The notes under the pieces: generated by a model | What the model was told of the DNA's origin: nothing | The model's input: only the letters and a program-made list of their open reading frames with translations | The model's database searches: none | NCBI GenBank assembly: GCA_052244495.1 | Contig: JBQPXH010000006.1 | Strand: one strand, 5' to 3' | DNA from: Cereibacter_A sp052244495 | Lineage (GTDB): Bacteria; Pseudomonadota; Alphaproteobacteria; Rhodobacterales; Rhodobacteraceae | Length of the DNA stretch: 64,000 nt | Made by a program: the position numbers and the translations under genes | Part shown: piece by piece, positions 36,108 through 45,278 of the stretch | How positions within the stretch are numbered: position 1 is the first letter of the stretch | Layout of the letters: each line of letters begins with the position of its first letter

Positions 36108-36692
36108 TCACGGGGTCTTTCCACCGCCCGGCCTGCCGCCGGCGTCGTCCTTGCCCGATGCGGCCTTCCGCCTCGGCGCGGCGCGCCGACCCGTCTTCGC
36201 GGACCCGTTGCCGGACGCGTCGGGCGCCGGCTTCGTCTCGCGCGTGAAGAGGACGAGGCCGATGGCGCCGGCAAAGATCGCGATGTCGGCCACGTTGAAG
36301 GCGTAGGGGTTCTCGATGCCGCAGCAGGACATGTTCAGGAAGTCCGCCACGGCGCCGTAGAGGACACGGTCCACGACATTGCCCAGCGCACCACCGATCA
36401 GCAGCCCGCCCGAGACCCGCGCGAGCCGCGATGGCGCGCTGCGTCCCACCCAGCGCCAGACCCAGGCCGAGATCGCCAGCGCCACCACCACGAGCCCCCA
36501 GCGCACGATGGCCTCGTCGGACGAACCGACGCCGAAGTTGATGCCGCGGTTCCAGGCCATGCGGAAGGTCAACCAGGGCGCCACGAGGTCGATCGCGCCC
36601 CTTTCGGCCAGCCCGAGCCACCAGACGACGAGCCATTTCGTCGCCTGATCGATCACGAAGGTCAGCAGGGCGGTGAGCGCCGTCAGCCGCAT
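36108..36692 (-). CDS. lspA: Lipoprotein signal peptidase (signal peptidase II)
   Basis: LspA cleaves lipidated prolipoproteins. The 194-residue protein has four hydrophobic helices and the two catalytic Asp motifs GNVVDRVLYGAVADFL and NPYAFNVADIAI. A 40-residue basic, Gly/Lys/Arg-rich tail is longer than in E. coli. The stop of purH lies one base upstream, so purH and lspA are co-transcribed. Confidence 0.94.
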   Translation of the reverse strand: MRLTALTALLTFVIDQATKWLVVWWLGLAERGAIDLVAPWLTFRMAWNRGINFGVGSSDEAIVRWGLVVVALAISAWVWRWVGRSAPSRLARVSGGLLIGGALGNVVDRVLYGAVADFLNMSCCGIENPYAFNVADIAIFAGAIGLVLFTRETKPAPDASGNGSAKTGRRAAPRRKAASGKDDAGGRPGGGKTP

Positions 36693-36693
36693 C

Positions 36694-38286
36694 TCAGTGC
36701 CGGAAATGCCGCTGACCGGTGAAGACCATCGCGAGGCCGGCCTCGTCCGCCGCCGCGATCACCTCGTCGTCGCGCATCGAGCCGCCGGGCTGGATGATCG
36801 CCGTGGCCCCCGCCTCGGCCGCCGCGAGCAGCCCGTCCGCGAAGGGGAAGAACGCATCGGAGGCCACGACTGACCCTTGCGTCAGCGGCTGGGCGAGGCC
36901 CAGCGCCTGCGCCATGTCCTGCGACTTGCGGGCGGCAATGCGGGTCGAGTCGACCCGGCTCATCTGCCCGGCACCGACGCCGACGGTCGCGCCGTCCTTC
37001 ACGTAGACGATGGCGTTCGACTTGACGTGCTTGGCGACGGTCCAGGCGAAGAGCAGGTCGGCGAGCTCGGTGTCGGACGGCGCGCGCTTCGTCACCACCT
37101 TCAGGTCGAGCGCATCGACATGGCCCGAGTCGCGATCCTGCACGAGGAAGCCGCCCGCCACCTGCTTGAACGCGAGGCCCGGTGCGAGCGGATCGGGCAG
37201 GCCCTCGGTGGTCAGCAGGCGCAGGTTCTTCTTGGCCGCGAAGATCGCGCGGGCCTCCTCGTCGGCGCCGGGGGCGATCACCACCTCGGTGAAGATCTCG
37301 GTGATCTTCTCGGCCGTCGCCGCATCGAGCGGCTGGTTCAGGGCGATGATGCCGCCGAAGGCCGAGACGCGGTCGCAGTCGAAGGCGCGGGCATAGGCTT
37401 CGGCGAGAGTCGCGCCGCGGGCCACGCCGCAGGGGTTCGCGTGCTTGACGATCACGCAGGCCGGGCCCTCGGCGGGGTCGAACTCTGCCACCAGCTCGAA
37501 GGCCGCATCCGTGTCGTTGATGTTGTTGTAGGAGAGTTCCTTGCCCTGCCACTGCTTCGCCGTGGCCACGCCGGGCCGCGCCGATCCATCGGTATAGAAG
37601 GCGGCCTTCTGGTGCGGGTTCTCGCCGTAGCGCATGGTCTGGGCCAGCGTGCCCGCAAAGGCGCGGCGGCGCGGCGCCTCGGCTTTCAGCGCGCCCGCCA
37701 TCCAGGCCGAGACAGCGGCGTCATAGGCCGCCGTGCGGGAATAGGCCGTCAGCGCCAGCTTCTGCCGGAAGGCGAGCGTCGTGGCCCCGTCATGGGCGCG
37801 CAGCTCGTCCAGGAGTGCCCGGTAGTCGGCGGTGTCGGTCACGACGTTCACGAAGCGATGGTTCTTGGCCGCCGCGCGGATCATCGCCGGGCCGCCGATG
37901 TCGATGTTCTCGATGCAGTCGTCGTAGGAGGCCCCGCGCGCGACCGCCGCCTCGAACGGATAGAGGTTCACGACCAGCAGGTCGATCGGCTCGATCCCGT
38001 GCGCGGCCATCGCGACCAGATGCTCGTCATCATCGCGCAGCGCGAGCAGCCCGCCATGCACCATCGGATGCAGAGTCTTGACCCGTCCGTCCATCATCTC
38101 GGGGAAGCCCGTGACCTCGGCCACGTCCCGCACCTTCAGCCCCGCCGCCCGCAGCGCGGCGGCGGTTCCGCCCGTCGAGATCAGCTCCACCTCCAGCTCT
38201 GCCAGGGCGCGTGCGAGGTCGAGGAGCCCCGACTTGTCGGAAACCGACAGAAGGGCGCGGCCAACGGGAACAAGGTTCGTCATCAC
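36694..38286 (-). CDS. purH: Bifunctional AICAR formyltransferase/IMP cyclohydrolase
   Basis: PurH does the last two steps of IMP synthesis. In 530 residues: an N-terminal IMP cyclohydrolase (MGS-like) domain with SVSDKSGL, STGGTAAAL and VNLYPFEA, and a C-terminal AICAR transformylase domain with GKELSYNNINDTDAA, VIVKHANPCG and DAFFPFADG. Two Met codons (MMTN) start the frame. Its gene follows the heparinase gene by 33 bases. Confidence 0.96.
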   Translation of the reverse strand: MMTNLVPVGRALLSVSDKSGLLDLARALAELEVELISTGGTAAALRAAGLKVRDVAEVTGFPEMMDGRVKTLHPMVHGGLLALRDDDEHLVAMAAHGIEPIDLLVVNLYPFEAAVARGASYDDCIENIDIGGPAMIRAAAKNHRFVNVVTDTADYRALLDELRAHDGATTLAFRQKLALTAYSRTAAYDAAVSAWMAGALKAEAPRRRAFAGTLAQTMRYGENPHQKAAFYTDGSARPGVATAKQWQGKELSYNNINDTDAAFELVAEFDPAEGPACVIVKHANPCGVARGATLAEAYARAFDCDRVSAFGGIIALNQPLDAATAEKITEIFTEVVIAPGADEEARAIFAAKKNLRLLTTEGLPDPLAPGLAFKQVAGGFLVQDRDSGHVDALDLKVVTKRAPSDTELADLLFAWTVAKHVKSNAIVYVKDGATVGVGAGQMSRVDSTRIAARKSQDMAQALGLAQPLTQGSVVASDAFFPFADGLLAAAEAGATAIIQPGGSMRDDEVIAAADEAGLAMVFTGQRHFRH

Positions 38287-38319
38287 AGTGCCTCCAGGTC
38301 AAAGCCAGGTCAGGGCCGG

Positions 38320-40014
38320 TCACGGCCGATCCGGCGGATCGGGCGGGTCCAGATCTCGAATGGCCAGCGGAGTATCCTCTGTCTTCGCCAAGGTCCAGCC
38401 GATCCGGGACTCGACATCGCGAAGCACGCCATGCAGCACGATCTGCCGCGTGGCCCGCGGCAGCAGATGTGCACGGTCAAGATAGACCGAAGGATCGAGC
38501 GTCAGCCGTGCCGCCCCCTCGAAGCGGAAGCTCCATCCCTCGCCGCTCGGCAGGGTAAGGTCCACGCCGAGCCCGCCCGCGCCGATCCTCGCGCGCACGT
38601 CCGGATGGAGGTGAAAGCGCAATGCATGGGCCACGCCCTGCCCTCCGGCGGCCCTGAGGACCGAATCGAGCCGCTTCTTCTCGGCCGGCGTCAGCGCGGC
38701 GAGCGTCTCGGCACCCGAGAGGCTCCGTCCGTCCGGGGCGAGCAGCAGGTCGCGCCGGTGGGTCAACCCGTGGGTCTCGGCCCAGCCCGTGTGCACCAGG
38801 CTCAACTGCACGCCCGCCGCCCCACGCTGGCGGTGCGCCGAAACGACGCGGGCGCGTTCGGCCATCTCCTCGCCCGCCCGGCCGAGCCTCGAGGACGAGA
38901 AGCCCTCGACGGCCAGCGTGGAATGCGAGGCGGTGGCGCGCCCCGCGCGATGCCACTCGGCGCCCCAGGCGCGACCCGATCCGCAGGAGACGACAATGGC
39001 CCGCCGGCCCGAGCTCATCTCGAAGGCGAGGGTCGAGGCATGGGCCTCCGCCCCGAGTGGCGGATCCGCCGCGTCGGCGATGACGCTCGTCCGCCCGGCC
39101 GAGAGGCGCAGGAAGCCCATCGCGGCGCCATCGGCGGGCACGGCCTTTACCGCGGCCGTGGCGAGGGCGCGTTCGACACGCTCGGCGACGGTGCGCCCGC
39201 CACCGTGAAAGCGGGCGAGACCGCCGTCGCAATGGCGCAGGGCCCGCAGGACGGGCGCGATCCGGCGGATCGCCGCGCGGTGTGGCTCGGCCACCGGCCG
39301 TCCCGCGGCGGTCAGCGCCGCCTCGCTCTCGGCGAGGATGGCGAAGAGCTCCGCCAAGCCCTCGGGACTGCGCGAGGCGATGGCGCCATGGGCGTCGACC
39401 TGCGCCTCGGCTTCGCGGCCCAGCGCCACGGCGGCAGGCGTCACATGACGTTCCATCCCCTCGAGCGCGAGGGCGGATCGGAGGATCGCCGAAAGCGCCT
39501 CGATCCGGGCCGGGCCACGAGCGCCACTCCAGCGCCGTTCGAGGAAGTGGAGGGTCTGCGAGGCTGCCCGCGCCAGCACCGCCTGCTCGCGCTCGCCACC
39601 CTCGGTCAGCAGGGCCGCGTGGCTCATCCAGCGCCCCAGCCGGTGAGCCGCCAGCGCAGGTGTCCAGCCGGGGCCCCGGCCGCGCCCGAAAAGGGCGATC
39701 CAGCGGAAGGTCCAGTCGCGGGCCAGCCGGCGGGCAGGCCCGTTCCCGAGGCCGGCAAGGTCGTCCAGCCAGTCGAACGCCTGCGCTTCGGCCTGCCGCA
39801 CGGGATCCGCTCCGGGAAGGTCCCACGGAGGCACTCCCGGCGCCTGCACCAGCTGGCCCTCGACGAGATGGCTTCCGGCGACGAGCCACCGCCCGCGCTC
39901 TGGCAGCCCGAGGCACGCGGGTTCGGGCAGGGATGCAAAGCGCCGGGCGCCTCGGCGCAGCAGGGCGCGACGGGCCGCGAACCGGTCGAGCAGCGTGACC
40001 TTCGTCTCAGTCAT
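38320..40014 (-). CDS. Heparinase II/III family protein
   Basis: A 564-residue protein. The C-terminal part resembles the heparinase II/III-like beta-sheet domain (LSLVHTGWAETHGLTHRRDLLLAPDG, GVAHALRFHLHPDV); the N-terminal half is an alpha/alpha-toroid of repeated Trp/Leu helices. Members cleave acidic polysaccharides, but in this group the gene is a fixed neighbour of purH and rsmB, so a cell-envelope or storage glycan substrate is only a guess. ATG at 40014 is preferred; a TTG at 40041 is possible. Confidence 0.8.
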   Translation of the reverse strand: MTETKVTLLDRFAARRALLRRGARRFASLPEPACLGLPERGRWLVAGSHLVEGQLVQAPGVPPWDLPGADPVRQAEAQAFDWLDDLAGLGNGPARRLARDWTFRWIALFGRGRGPGWTPALAAHRLGRWMSHAALLTEGGEREQAVLARAASQTLHFLERRWSGARGPARIEALSAILRSALALEGMERHVTPAAVALGREAEAQVDAHGAIASRSPEGLAELFAILAESEAALTAAGRPVAEPHRAAIRRIAPVLRALRHCDGGLARFHGGGRTVAERVERALATAAVKAVPADGAAMGFLRLSAGRTSVIADAADPPLGAEAHASTLAFEMSSGRRAIVVSCGSGRAWGAEWHRAGRATASHSTLAVEGFSSSRLGRAGEEMAERARVVSAHRQRGAAGVQLSLVHTGWAETHGLTHRRDLLLAPDGRSLSGAETLAALTPAEKKRLDSVLRAAGGQGVAHALRFHLHPDVRARIGAGGLGVDLTLPSGEGWSFRFEGAARLTLDPSVYLDRAHLLPRATRQIVLHGVLRDVESRIGWTLAKTEDTPLAIRDLDPPDPPDRP

Positions 40015-40047
40015 GCCGGCACCGGTTTTCACCTGCGGCAACTCCGG

Positions 40048-41280
40048 TCATGGCTTGCGCACCCGGGCGATGAAGAAGCCGTCCATGCCGCCCGTATCGG
40101 CCCAGAAATCCGGGCGCAGTCGCAGCCCGCCCCGGTCGGTCCACCACCCGTGCTCGACCCCGGCCACCTCCGGCGTCTCGACCGAGAGGCCCGGGTGGCG
40201 GTCGAGCAGCGCGGCGAGCTGCGCCTCGCCCTCTTCCTCGAGAAGGGAGCAGGTGCAGAAGACGAGTCGCCCGCCGGGTTTCAGCATGCCCAGCGCCCGG
40301 TCGAGCATCGTGGCCTGCAGGGCCGCAAGCTCCGGGATCTCGCTGCCGTCCTTCACGAAGGGCAGATCCGGATGGCGTCGTATCGTGCCGGTCGCCGAGC
40401 AGGGCGCATCGAGCAGGATGGCATCGAAGGGCCCGCCCTCCCAGCCAAGGAGGTCGGCCGCCACCACATCGGCCTGAAGTCCCGTTCGCGCGAGATTCTC
40501 GCGCAGCCGCCCGAGGCGGGCTTCGGAGAGGTCGAGCGCCGTCACCCTCGTCCCGGCGGCGGCGAGTTGCAGCGTCTTGCCGCCCGGGGCGGCACAGAGA
40601 TCGGCCACATCCTCGCCGGGCTGCGGATCGAGCAGCCGCACGGCAAGCGCCGCCGCCGCATCCTGCACCCACCAGTCCCCCGCCTCGTAGCCCGGCAGGG
40701 CCGAGACCTGCCCCGCATCCTTCAGGCGGAAACTGCCCGTCGGCAGCGGCTCGCCCGGCGCGACAAGGCCCGGTTTGGCCGTCAGGTCCAGCGGTGGCGG
40801 CCGGGAGTGCACGGCCTCGATGGCCGCGACCACGCCCCGCCCCCAGCGACGGACCAGCGGCTGACGCAGCCACATCGGCATGAGTTGCGCGGGCAGCCCC
40901 TCGAAGGTGGCCGGGGCGAGCTTGCGCAGCACGGCGTTCACGAGCCCCGCCAGATGTTGCGTCCGCCGCCCCCGCCGCGCGAGATCCACGGCGGAGCTCA
41001 CGACCCCATGCGGGGCTGCGCCCTCTGTTGCCATCTCGACCACCGCGAGGCGGAGGATGTTGCGGACGGTCAGCGGCGGCGCCTTGCGCAGATGCGGCGC
41101 GAGGAGCCGGTCCGCCGGGTCGAGGTGGCGCAGCACCGAGAGCGCCAGTCGCTGCGCGCGAGCGCGCTCGGCCGGCGCCGCCGCTGCGGGCAGATCGGCC
41201 AGCGCCTGCGCGAACAGCTTCCGGTCGCCCAGCACGGCATCGAGGAGTGCCACCGCCAAAGCCCGCGCCCCATCCGCCAT
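40048..41280 (-). CDS. rsmB: 16S rRNA (cytosine-5) methyltransferase RsmB-like
   Basis: A 410-residue NOL1/NOP2/Sun-family methyltransferase with an N-terminal NusB-like RNA-binding domain (about 1-140) and a C-terminal SAM domain: ADLCAAPGGKTLQLA, the catalytic Cys regions LLDAPCSATGTIRRHPD and FCTCSLLEEEGE. Action at C967 of 16S rRNA is by family. AAGGAGG lies just before ATG 41280. It is divergent from the DUF1674 gene with a shared 66-base promoter region. Confidence 0.9.
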   Translation of the reverse strand: MADGARALAVALLDAVLGDRKLFAQALADLPAAAAPAERARAQRLALSVLRHLDPADRLLAPHLRKAPPLTVRNILRLAVVEMATEGAAPHGVVSSAVDLARRGRRTQHLAGLVNAVLRKLAPATFEGLPAQLMPMWLRQPLVRRWGRGVVAAIEAVHSRPPPLDLTAKPGLVAPGEPLPTGSFRLKDAGQVSALPGYEAGDWWVQDAAAALAVRLLDPQPGEDVADLCAAPGGKTLQLAAAGTRVTALDLSEARLGRLRENLARTGLQADVVAADLLGWEGGPFDAILLDAPCSATGTIRRHPDLPFVKDGSEIPELAALQATMLDRALGMLKPGGRLVFCTCSLLEEEGEAQLAALLDRHPGLSVETPEVAGVEHGWWTDRGGLRLRPDFWADTGGMDGFFIARVRKP

Positions 41281-41346
41281 GCCGCCTCCTTGTTCCGTGC
41301 TTCCCCGGCGGTATATCATGCGGAAAGGCCTTACAAGGAAAGCGAC

Positions 41347-41526
41347 ATGACCGACGAGACCCGCAGGGACCTTCCGCCCGAGGCATTGCGCGCACTGGCC
41401 GAGGCCGAGGAGCGTCGGCGTCAGGCGAAGGCGCTGGACCTGCCGAAGGAGATCGGCGGCCGGAACGGGCCCGAGCCGGTGCGCTTCGGCGACTGGGAGA
41501 AGAAGGGCATCGCGATCGACTTCTGA
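41347..41526 (+). CDS. DUF1674 protein (SDHAF4-like)
   Basis: A 59-residue protein ending EIGGRNGPEPVRFGDWEKKGIAIDF-type in the family sense: the G-GP-P-RFGDWE-KGIAIDF tail is the DUF1674 signature. Eukaryotic members are SDHAF4, an assembly factor of succinate dehydrogenase. AAGGAAAG precedes the ATG. Confidence 0.9.
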   Translation: MTDETRRDLPPEALRALAEAEERRRQAKALDLPKEIGGRNGPEPVRFGDWEKKGIAIDF

Positions 41527-41580
41527 GCCGGGCAGGGCTGTGGGCCGTCAACGGCCATCGGTCGCGCGCGGTGCCACGCG

Positions 41581-41626
41581 CCGGGGCTCTGCCCCGGACC
41601 CCGGGATATTTTTGCGAGAATGAAGC
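41581..41626. repeat. Intergenic repeat element, copy 2
   Basis: CCGGGGC-TCT-GCCCCGG (41581-41597) is a perfect 7-bp hairpin, followed by GGGATATTTTTGCGAGAATG and AAGCG. The tail matches the reverse complement of the core at 23516-23534. It lies between the convergent DUF1674 and dapB genes. I know such GC-hairpin plus ATATTTTTG elements as common between genes in Rhodobacteraceae; it may also end transcription. Confidence 0.6.
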
Positions 41627-41713
41627 GGCGTTGCGGTCCTGCGCAGCAGGCGGGTCGGTGCCGCGTCCGGCTGGCACGGGCGGCTCGCCGGAGCCGTGGC
41701 GCCTCGTTGACCG

Positions 41714-42523
41714 TCAGATCCCCAGCACGTCCGCCATGTCATACTGTCCGGGCTGCTTGTCCTGCCCCCAGAGCGCGGCCTTGAGGGCACCCCGCGCGAA
41801 GATCGCGCGATCCGTCGCGACGTGGCGGAGCACAATGCGCTCGCCCTCGCCTGCGAAGATCACGTCATGTTCGCCGACGATGTCGCCGCCACGGATGGCC
41901 GAGAAGCCGATGCTTCCCCGAGCCCGCGGTCCGGTGATGCCGTCACGGCCCGACACGCGTTCGTGGTCGAGGTCGATGCCGCGACCGCGCGCGGCGGCCT
42001 CGCCCAGCATCAGCGCCGTGCCCGAGGGTGCGTCGACCTTCATGCGGTGATGGGCCTCGACCACCTCGATGTCCCAGTCCGCGTCGAGCGCCTCCGCCAC
42101 CTTCTGGGTGAGCCGCGTGAGCAGGTTCACGCCAAGGCTCATGTTGCCCGCGCGCACGATCACGGCATGATGCGCCGCCCATTCGAGCTTCTCGAGATGG
42201 GCGGGCTCCAGCCCCGTCGTACCGATGACGTGCACAGCGCGGGCCTGGGCGGCGAGTTCGGCAAAATGGATGGTCGCCTCGGGGGCGGTGAAGTCGATCA
42301 CGGCCTGTGCCTGGGCGAAGGCTTCCAGCGGGTCGTCGGTCACGGTGATCCCCACCGCGGCCCCACCCATGGCCGCACCCGCGTCGCGCCCGATCCAATC
42401 GCTGCCCGGACGCTCGACCGCACCCACCAGCCGGGCCTTGTCGGAGGCGAGGACGATCTTCATCAGCATCTGCCCCATCCGGCCCGAGGCTCCGGTGACG
42501 ACGATACCCGGCAGATCCGACAT
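41714..42523 (-). CDS. dapB: 4-hydroxy-tetrahydrodipicolinate reductase
   Basis: DapB makes tetrahydrodipicolinate for lysine and meso-diaminopimelate. The 269 residues have the NAD(P)-binding VVTGASGRMGQMLMKIV, VIDFTAPEA, GTTGL and the catalytic VEAHHRMKVDAPSGTAL with the His and Lys. Normal length. It stands alone on the minus strand, divergent from rbfA. Confidence 0.96.
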   Translation of the reverse strand: MSDLPGIVVTGASGRMGQMLMKIVLASDKARLVGAVERPGSDWIGRDAGAAMGGAAVGITVTDDPLEAFAQAQAVIDFTAPEATIHFAELAAQARAVHVIGTTGLEPAHLEKLEWAAHHAVIVRAGNMSLGVNLLTRLTQKVAEALDADWDIEVVEAHHRMKVDAPSGTALMLGEAAARGRGIDLDHERVSGRDGITGPRARGSIGFSAIRGGDIVGEHDVIFAGEGERIVLRHVATDRAIFARGALKAALWGQDKQPGQYDMADVLGI

Positions 42524-42732
42524 GACATGCTCCTTCGCTTTTGGAACTTCCTAGCGGCTTCCACGTCGCGGCGCAAAGGGCTGCCGGCCCATAGCGATCC
42601 ATGGACACACCGGAGAAGATACACCGAGCCGGCGGCGAGCGGACACGCGGGCCGGGCGGACAGCGAACCGAGGCGCCAGACCACCGGATGCCGGACGTTG
42701 CGGGCCGGGGCGAAACGGCCTACATGGGCCGC

Positions 42733-43146
42733 ATGGCACACAGATCCAACTCCGGCACCGGCCCCTCGCAACGCCAGCTTCGCGTCGGCGAACTGATCCG
42801 GCGCACGCTGTCGGACGTCCTGAACCGGGGCGAGATCCACGACCCCGAGCTCAACCGGATGTCGATCACGGTCGGCGAGGTACGCTGCTCGCCGGACCTC
42901 AAGGTCGCGACGGTCCATGTCATGCCGCTGGGCGGCAAGGACGTCGAGGAGGCCATCGCGCTCCTGTCGAAGCACCGGGGCGAACTCCGTCACCATATCA
43001 CCCGGCAGATGACGCTGAAATACGCGCCCGACCTGCGCTTCCGGCCCGACGAGACCTTCGACCGGCTGGACGAGACGCGCAGGCTGTTCTCGGACGAGAC
43101 GGTGCAGCGCGACATCCGGGGCAGCGAGGACGGGGATGAGGACTAG
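42733..43146 (+). CDS. rbfA: 30S ribosome-binding factor A
   Basis: RbfA is needed for 16S rRNA 5'-end maturation and cold adaptation. The core has RQLRVGELIRRTLSDVL, ITVGEVRCSPDLKVATVHV and YAPDLRFRPDETFDR. I start at ATG 42733 (MAHRSNSG, 137 residues); ATG 42724 and a longer frame from 42601 are in phase, but the extra N-terminal sequence is not typical. It overlaps the next gene by 11 bases. Confidence 0.93.
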   Translation: MAHRSNSGTGPSQRQLRVGELIRRTLSDVLNRGEIHDPELNRMSITVGEVRCSPDLKVATVHVMPLGGKDVEEAIALLSKHRGELRHHITRQMTLKYAPDLRFRPDETFDRLDETRRLFSDETVQRDIRGSEDGDED

Positions 43147-43873
43147 GCTCGCCGCCCTGCTGCTCGCGCTCTGGCCTGCGGCCTGCGCGACGGCCGAGCC
43201 TGCCTGCCGCGACCTCACCTTCGAAGGCACGCGCTACAGCATCTGCGAAGCGCAGGCCGGCGACGACATCCGGCTGTTCCAGACGGCACCTGACGGCAAA
43301 CCCTTTGGCAGCTTCGAGCGGATCAACAGCGCGCTCGAGGCAGAGGGACGGCAGCTTGCCTTCGCGATGAACGCCGGCATGTATCACGGCGACCGCCGGC
43401 CGGTCGGCCTGATGATCGAGGACGGCATCGAGCGCGCGCCGATCGTCACCTCGGCCGGTCCCGGAAACTTCGGCATGCTCCCCAACGGCGTCTTCTGCGT
43501 CGGCGACCGCTTCCGCGTGATCGAATCGCGCGCGTTCGCGGCCGAGCGACCCTCGTGCCGCCACGCAAGCCAGTCCGGCCCGATGCTGGTCATCGGCGGC
43601 AAGCTGCACCCGCGGTTCCTCGTCGACAGCGACTCGCGCTACATCCGGAACGGCGTGGGAGTCAGCGCGGATGGCAGCCGCGCGGTCTTCGCGATCTCGA
43701 ACCGTCCGGTCACCTTCCACGAGTTCGGCCGCCTGTTCCGCGATGCGCTGGACCTGCCCGAGGCGCTCTACTTCGACGGATCGATCTCGCGGCTCTATGA
43801 CCGCGGCGCGCGCCGGTCCGACTGGGGCACGCCGATGGGTCCCATCGTCGGACTGGTGGAGCCGAGGCCCTGA
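43136..43873 (+). CDS. Phosphodiester glycosidase (NAGPA/DUF2233) family protein
   Basis: A 245-residue exported protein: N-terminal signal sequence (MRTRLAALLLALWPAACA, with a possible lipobox ending at Cys17), then FAMNAGMYHGDRRPVGLMIEDG, FGMLPNGVFC and the C-terminal LYFDGSISRLYDRGA. These are landmarks of the DUF2233/NAGPA domain, whose best-known member removes N-acetylglucosamine from a phosphodiester. The substrate here is unknown. It overlaps rbfA and precedes truB by 67 bases. Confidence 0.85.
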   Translation: MRTRLAALLLALWPAACATAEPACRDLTFEGTRYSICEAQAGDDIRLFQTAPDGKPFGSFERINSALEAEGRQLAFAMNAGMYHGDRRPVGLMIEDGIERAPIVTSAGPGNFGMLPNGVFCVGDRFRVIESRAFAAERPSCRHASQSGPMLVIGGKLHPRFLVDSDSRYIRNGVGVSADGSRAVFAISNRPVTFHEFGRLFRDALDLPEALYFDGSISRLYDRGARRSDWGTPMGPIVGLVEPRP

Positions 43874-43940
43874 CGACGGGTGCCGTTGACGCGCCGGTCG
43901 CGAGCGGCTAGCAGGCGGCCTTCTTTCTGGAGGGACGACC

Positions 43941-44846
43941 ATGGGGCGGACGCGCAAAGGCCGGGCGATTTCGGGCTGGCTGGTGGTGGACAAGCCGGCG
44001 GGCATGACATCGACCGCAGTCGTGAACAAGGTCCGCTGGGCGCTCGAGGCGCAGAAGGCGGGCCATGCCGGCACTCTCGATCCCGATGCGACGGGCGTCC
44101 TCGCGGTCGCTCTGGGCGAGGCCACGAAGACCGTGCCCTACATCACCGACGCGCTGAAGTGCTACCGCTTCATGGTGCGGCTCGGCATCGCCACCCGGAC
44201 GGACGATGCGAGCGGCGAAGTGATCGCGACCTCCGAGGCCCGCCCGTCGGATGCGGAGATCGAGGCGGCGCTGACTGCCTTCCGCGGCGAGATCATGCAG
44301 GTGCCGCCGCAGTTCTCGGCGGTGAAGGTCGAGGGCGAACGCGCCTACGACCTCGCGCGCGACGGCGAGGTGATGGAGCTGGCTGCGCGGCCGCTCTGGG
44401 TCGAGAGCCTCGAGATCATCGCCCGGCCGGACGCGGACCATGTCGAGCTCGAGATGGTCTGCGGCAAGGGCGGCTACGTCCGCTCTATCGCACGCGACCT
44501 GGGGCAGGCGCTCGGCTGTCACGGCCATGTCGATTGGCTGCGCCGCACCTGGTCGGGCCCCTTCGAGGCCGAGGACGGGATCTCGGTCGCCAGGATCGAC
44601 GAACTGGCGAAGAGCGATGCGCTCCTCGCCCATGTCCTGCCACTGGCGAAGGGCCTCGCGGATCTGCCCGAACTCCCCGCCACGCCCGAGGGGGCGGCAC
44701 GGCTGAAATGCGGCAACCCGGGCATGGTGATCGCCTCGAACGTCGAATTCGGCGAGGAGGCCTGGGCGAGCTTTCAGGGCCAGCCGGTCGCGGTCGGCAT
44801 CTACAAGGCGGGCGAACTGCATCCGACGCGGGTCTTTAACCTCTGA
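43941..44846 (+). CDS. truB: tRNA pseudouridine(55) synthase TruB
   Basis: TruB makes pseudouridine 55 in the T-loop of tRNAs. The 301 residues include GWLVVDKPAGMTS, the catalytic Asp in GHAGTLDPDATGVL, ALKCYRF, KGGYVRSIARDLG and a PUA-like C-terminal part. GGAGGGACGACC precedes the ATG. The grouping rbfA-truB-(cysK)-rpsO-pnp is the usual translation cluster. Confidence 0.95.
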   Translation: MGRTRKGRAISGWLVVDKPAGMTSTAVVNKVRWALEAQKAGHAGTLDPDATGVLAVALGEATKTVPYITDALKCYRFMVRLGIATRTDDASGEVIATSEARPSDAEIEAALTAFRGEIMQVPPQFSAVKVEGERAYDLARDGEVMELAARPLWVESLEIIARPDADHVELEMVCGKGGYVRSIARDLGQALGCHGHVDWLRRTWSGPFEAEDGISVARIDELAKSDALLAHVLPLAKGLADLPELPATPEGAARLKCGNPGMVIASNVEFGEEAWASFQGQPVAVGIYKAGELHPTRVFNL

Positions 44847-45278
44847 GGCTCTGCGGCCCAGGTTCGCACCAGCGCTGGACCCCTCCCGCCATTCGCCATC
44901 CCCAGCGTCGCAGGTGCGTCCGACCCGGCTGAGGCTGCGGTATCGCCGCATTCCGCGGCCCCCGCCCGTCGCTGAGGGGGGGTGCCGGTCCGCCGAGCGT
45001 CCGCGGGTGCGGCTGAGCGGAGCGCGACGCCCCTTCTGCGTATGGGTCGCAGAGTGCCAGTCACCCTCCCGGCCCTTTCCCGCGCAAGCCTCTGGAACAG
45101 CAAGAAGACCCGCCTCGCGCCACGGCTCCGGCCGCATCCCGACCCGTGCTGCGGGGTGACAGCGTTCCACGGGCCGCGCATCGTGGGGGACAGTACTCCA
45201 CGGCTCGCGTGAAAAAGGGGAAACACGCCGCGCGGGAACGGGTTAAGCTCCGGCAAAGGGAACGACAGGAGAAGCATC
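44847..45278. other. Intergenic region before cysK with a direct repeat
   Basis: About 430 bases without a credible gene. Two 15-base direct repeats, GACAGCGTTCCACGG (45158-45172) and GACAGTACTCCACGG (45189-45203), start 31 bases apart, three helical turns, and stand about 75-120 bases before cysK. They could be regulator sites. The last 80 bases are A/G-rich and hold the cysK ribosome-binding site ACAGGAGAAG. Confidence 0.4.

Noticed and set aside
36877..41526. Very long plus-strand open frame opposite purH, the heparinase gene and rsmB
   Set aside because: Only its last 60 codons (DUF1674 gene) look like protein; the rest is the antisense of well-supported genes in high-GC DNA, where stops are rare.
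45205..45278. Cobalamin-riboswitch-like bases (GGGAACGGG then CTCCGGC) before cysK
   Set aside because: The conserved AGC and GCCACTG boxes and the rest of the fold are missing, and cysK is not a usual B12 target.
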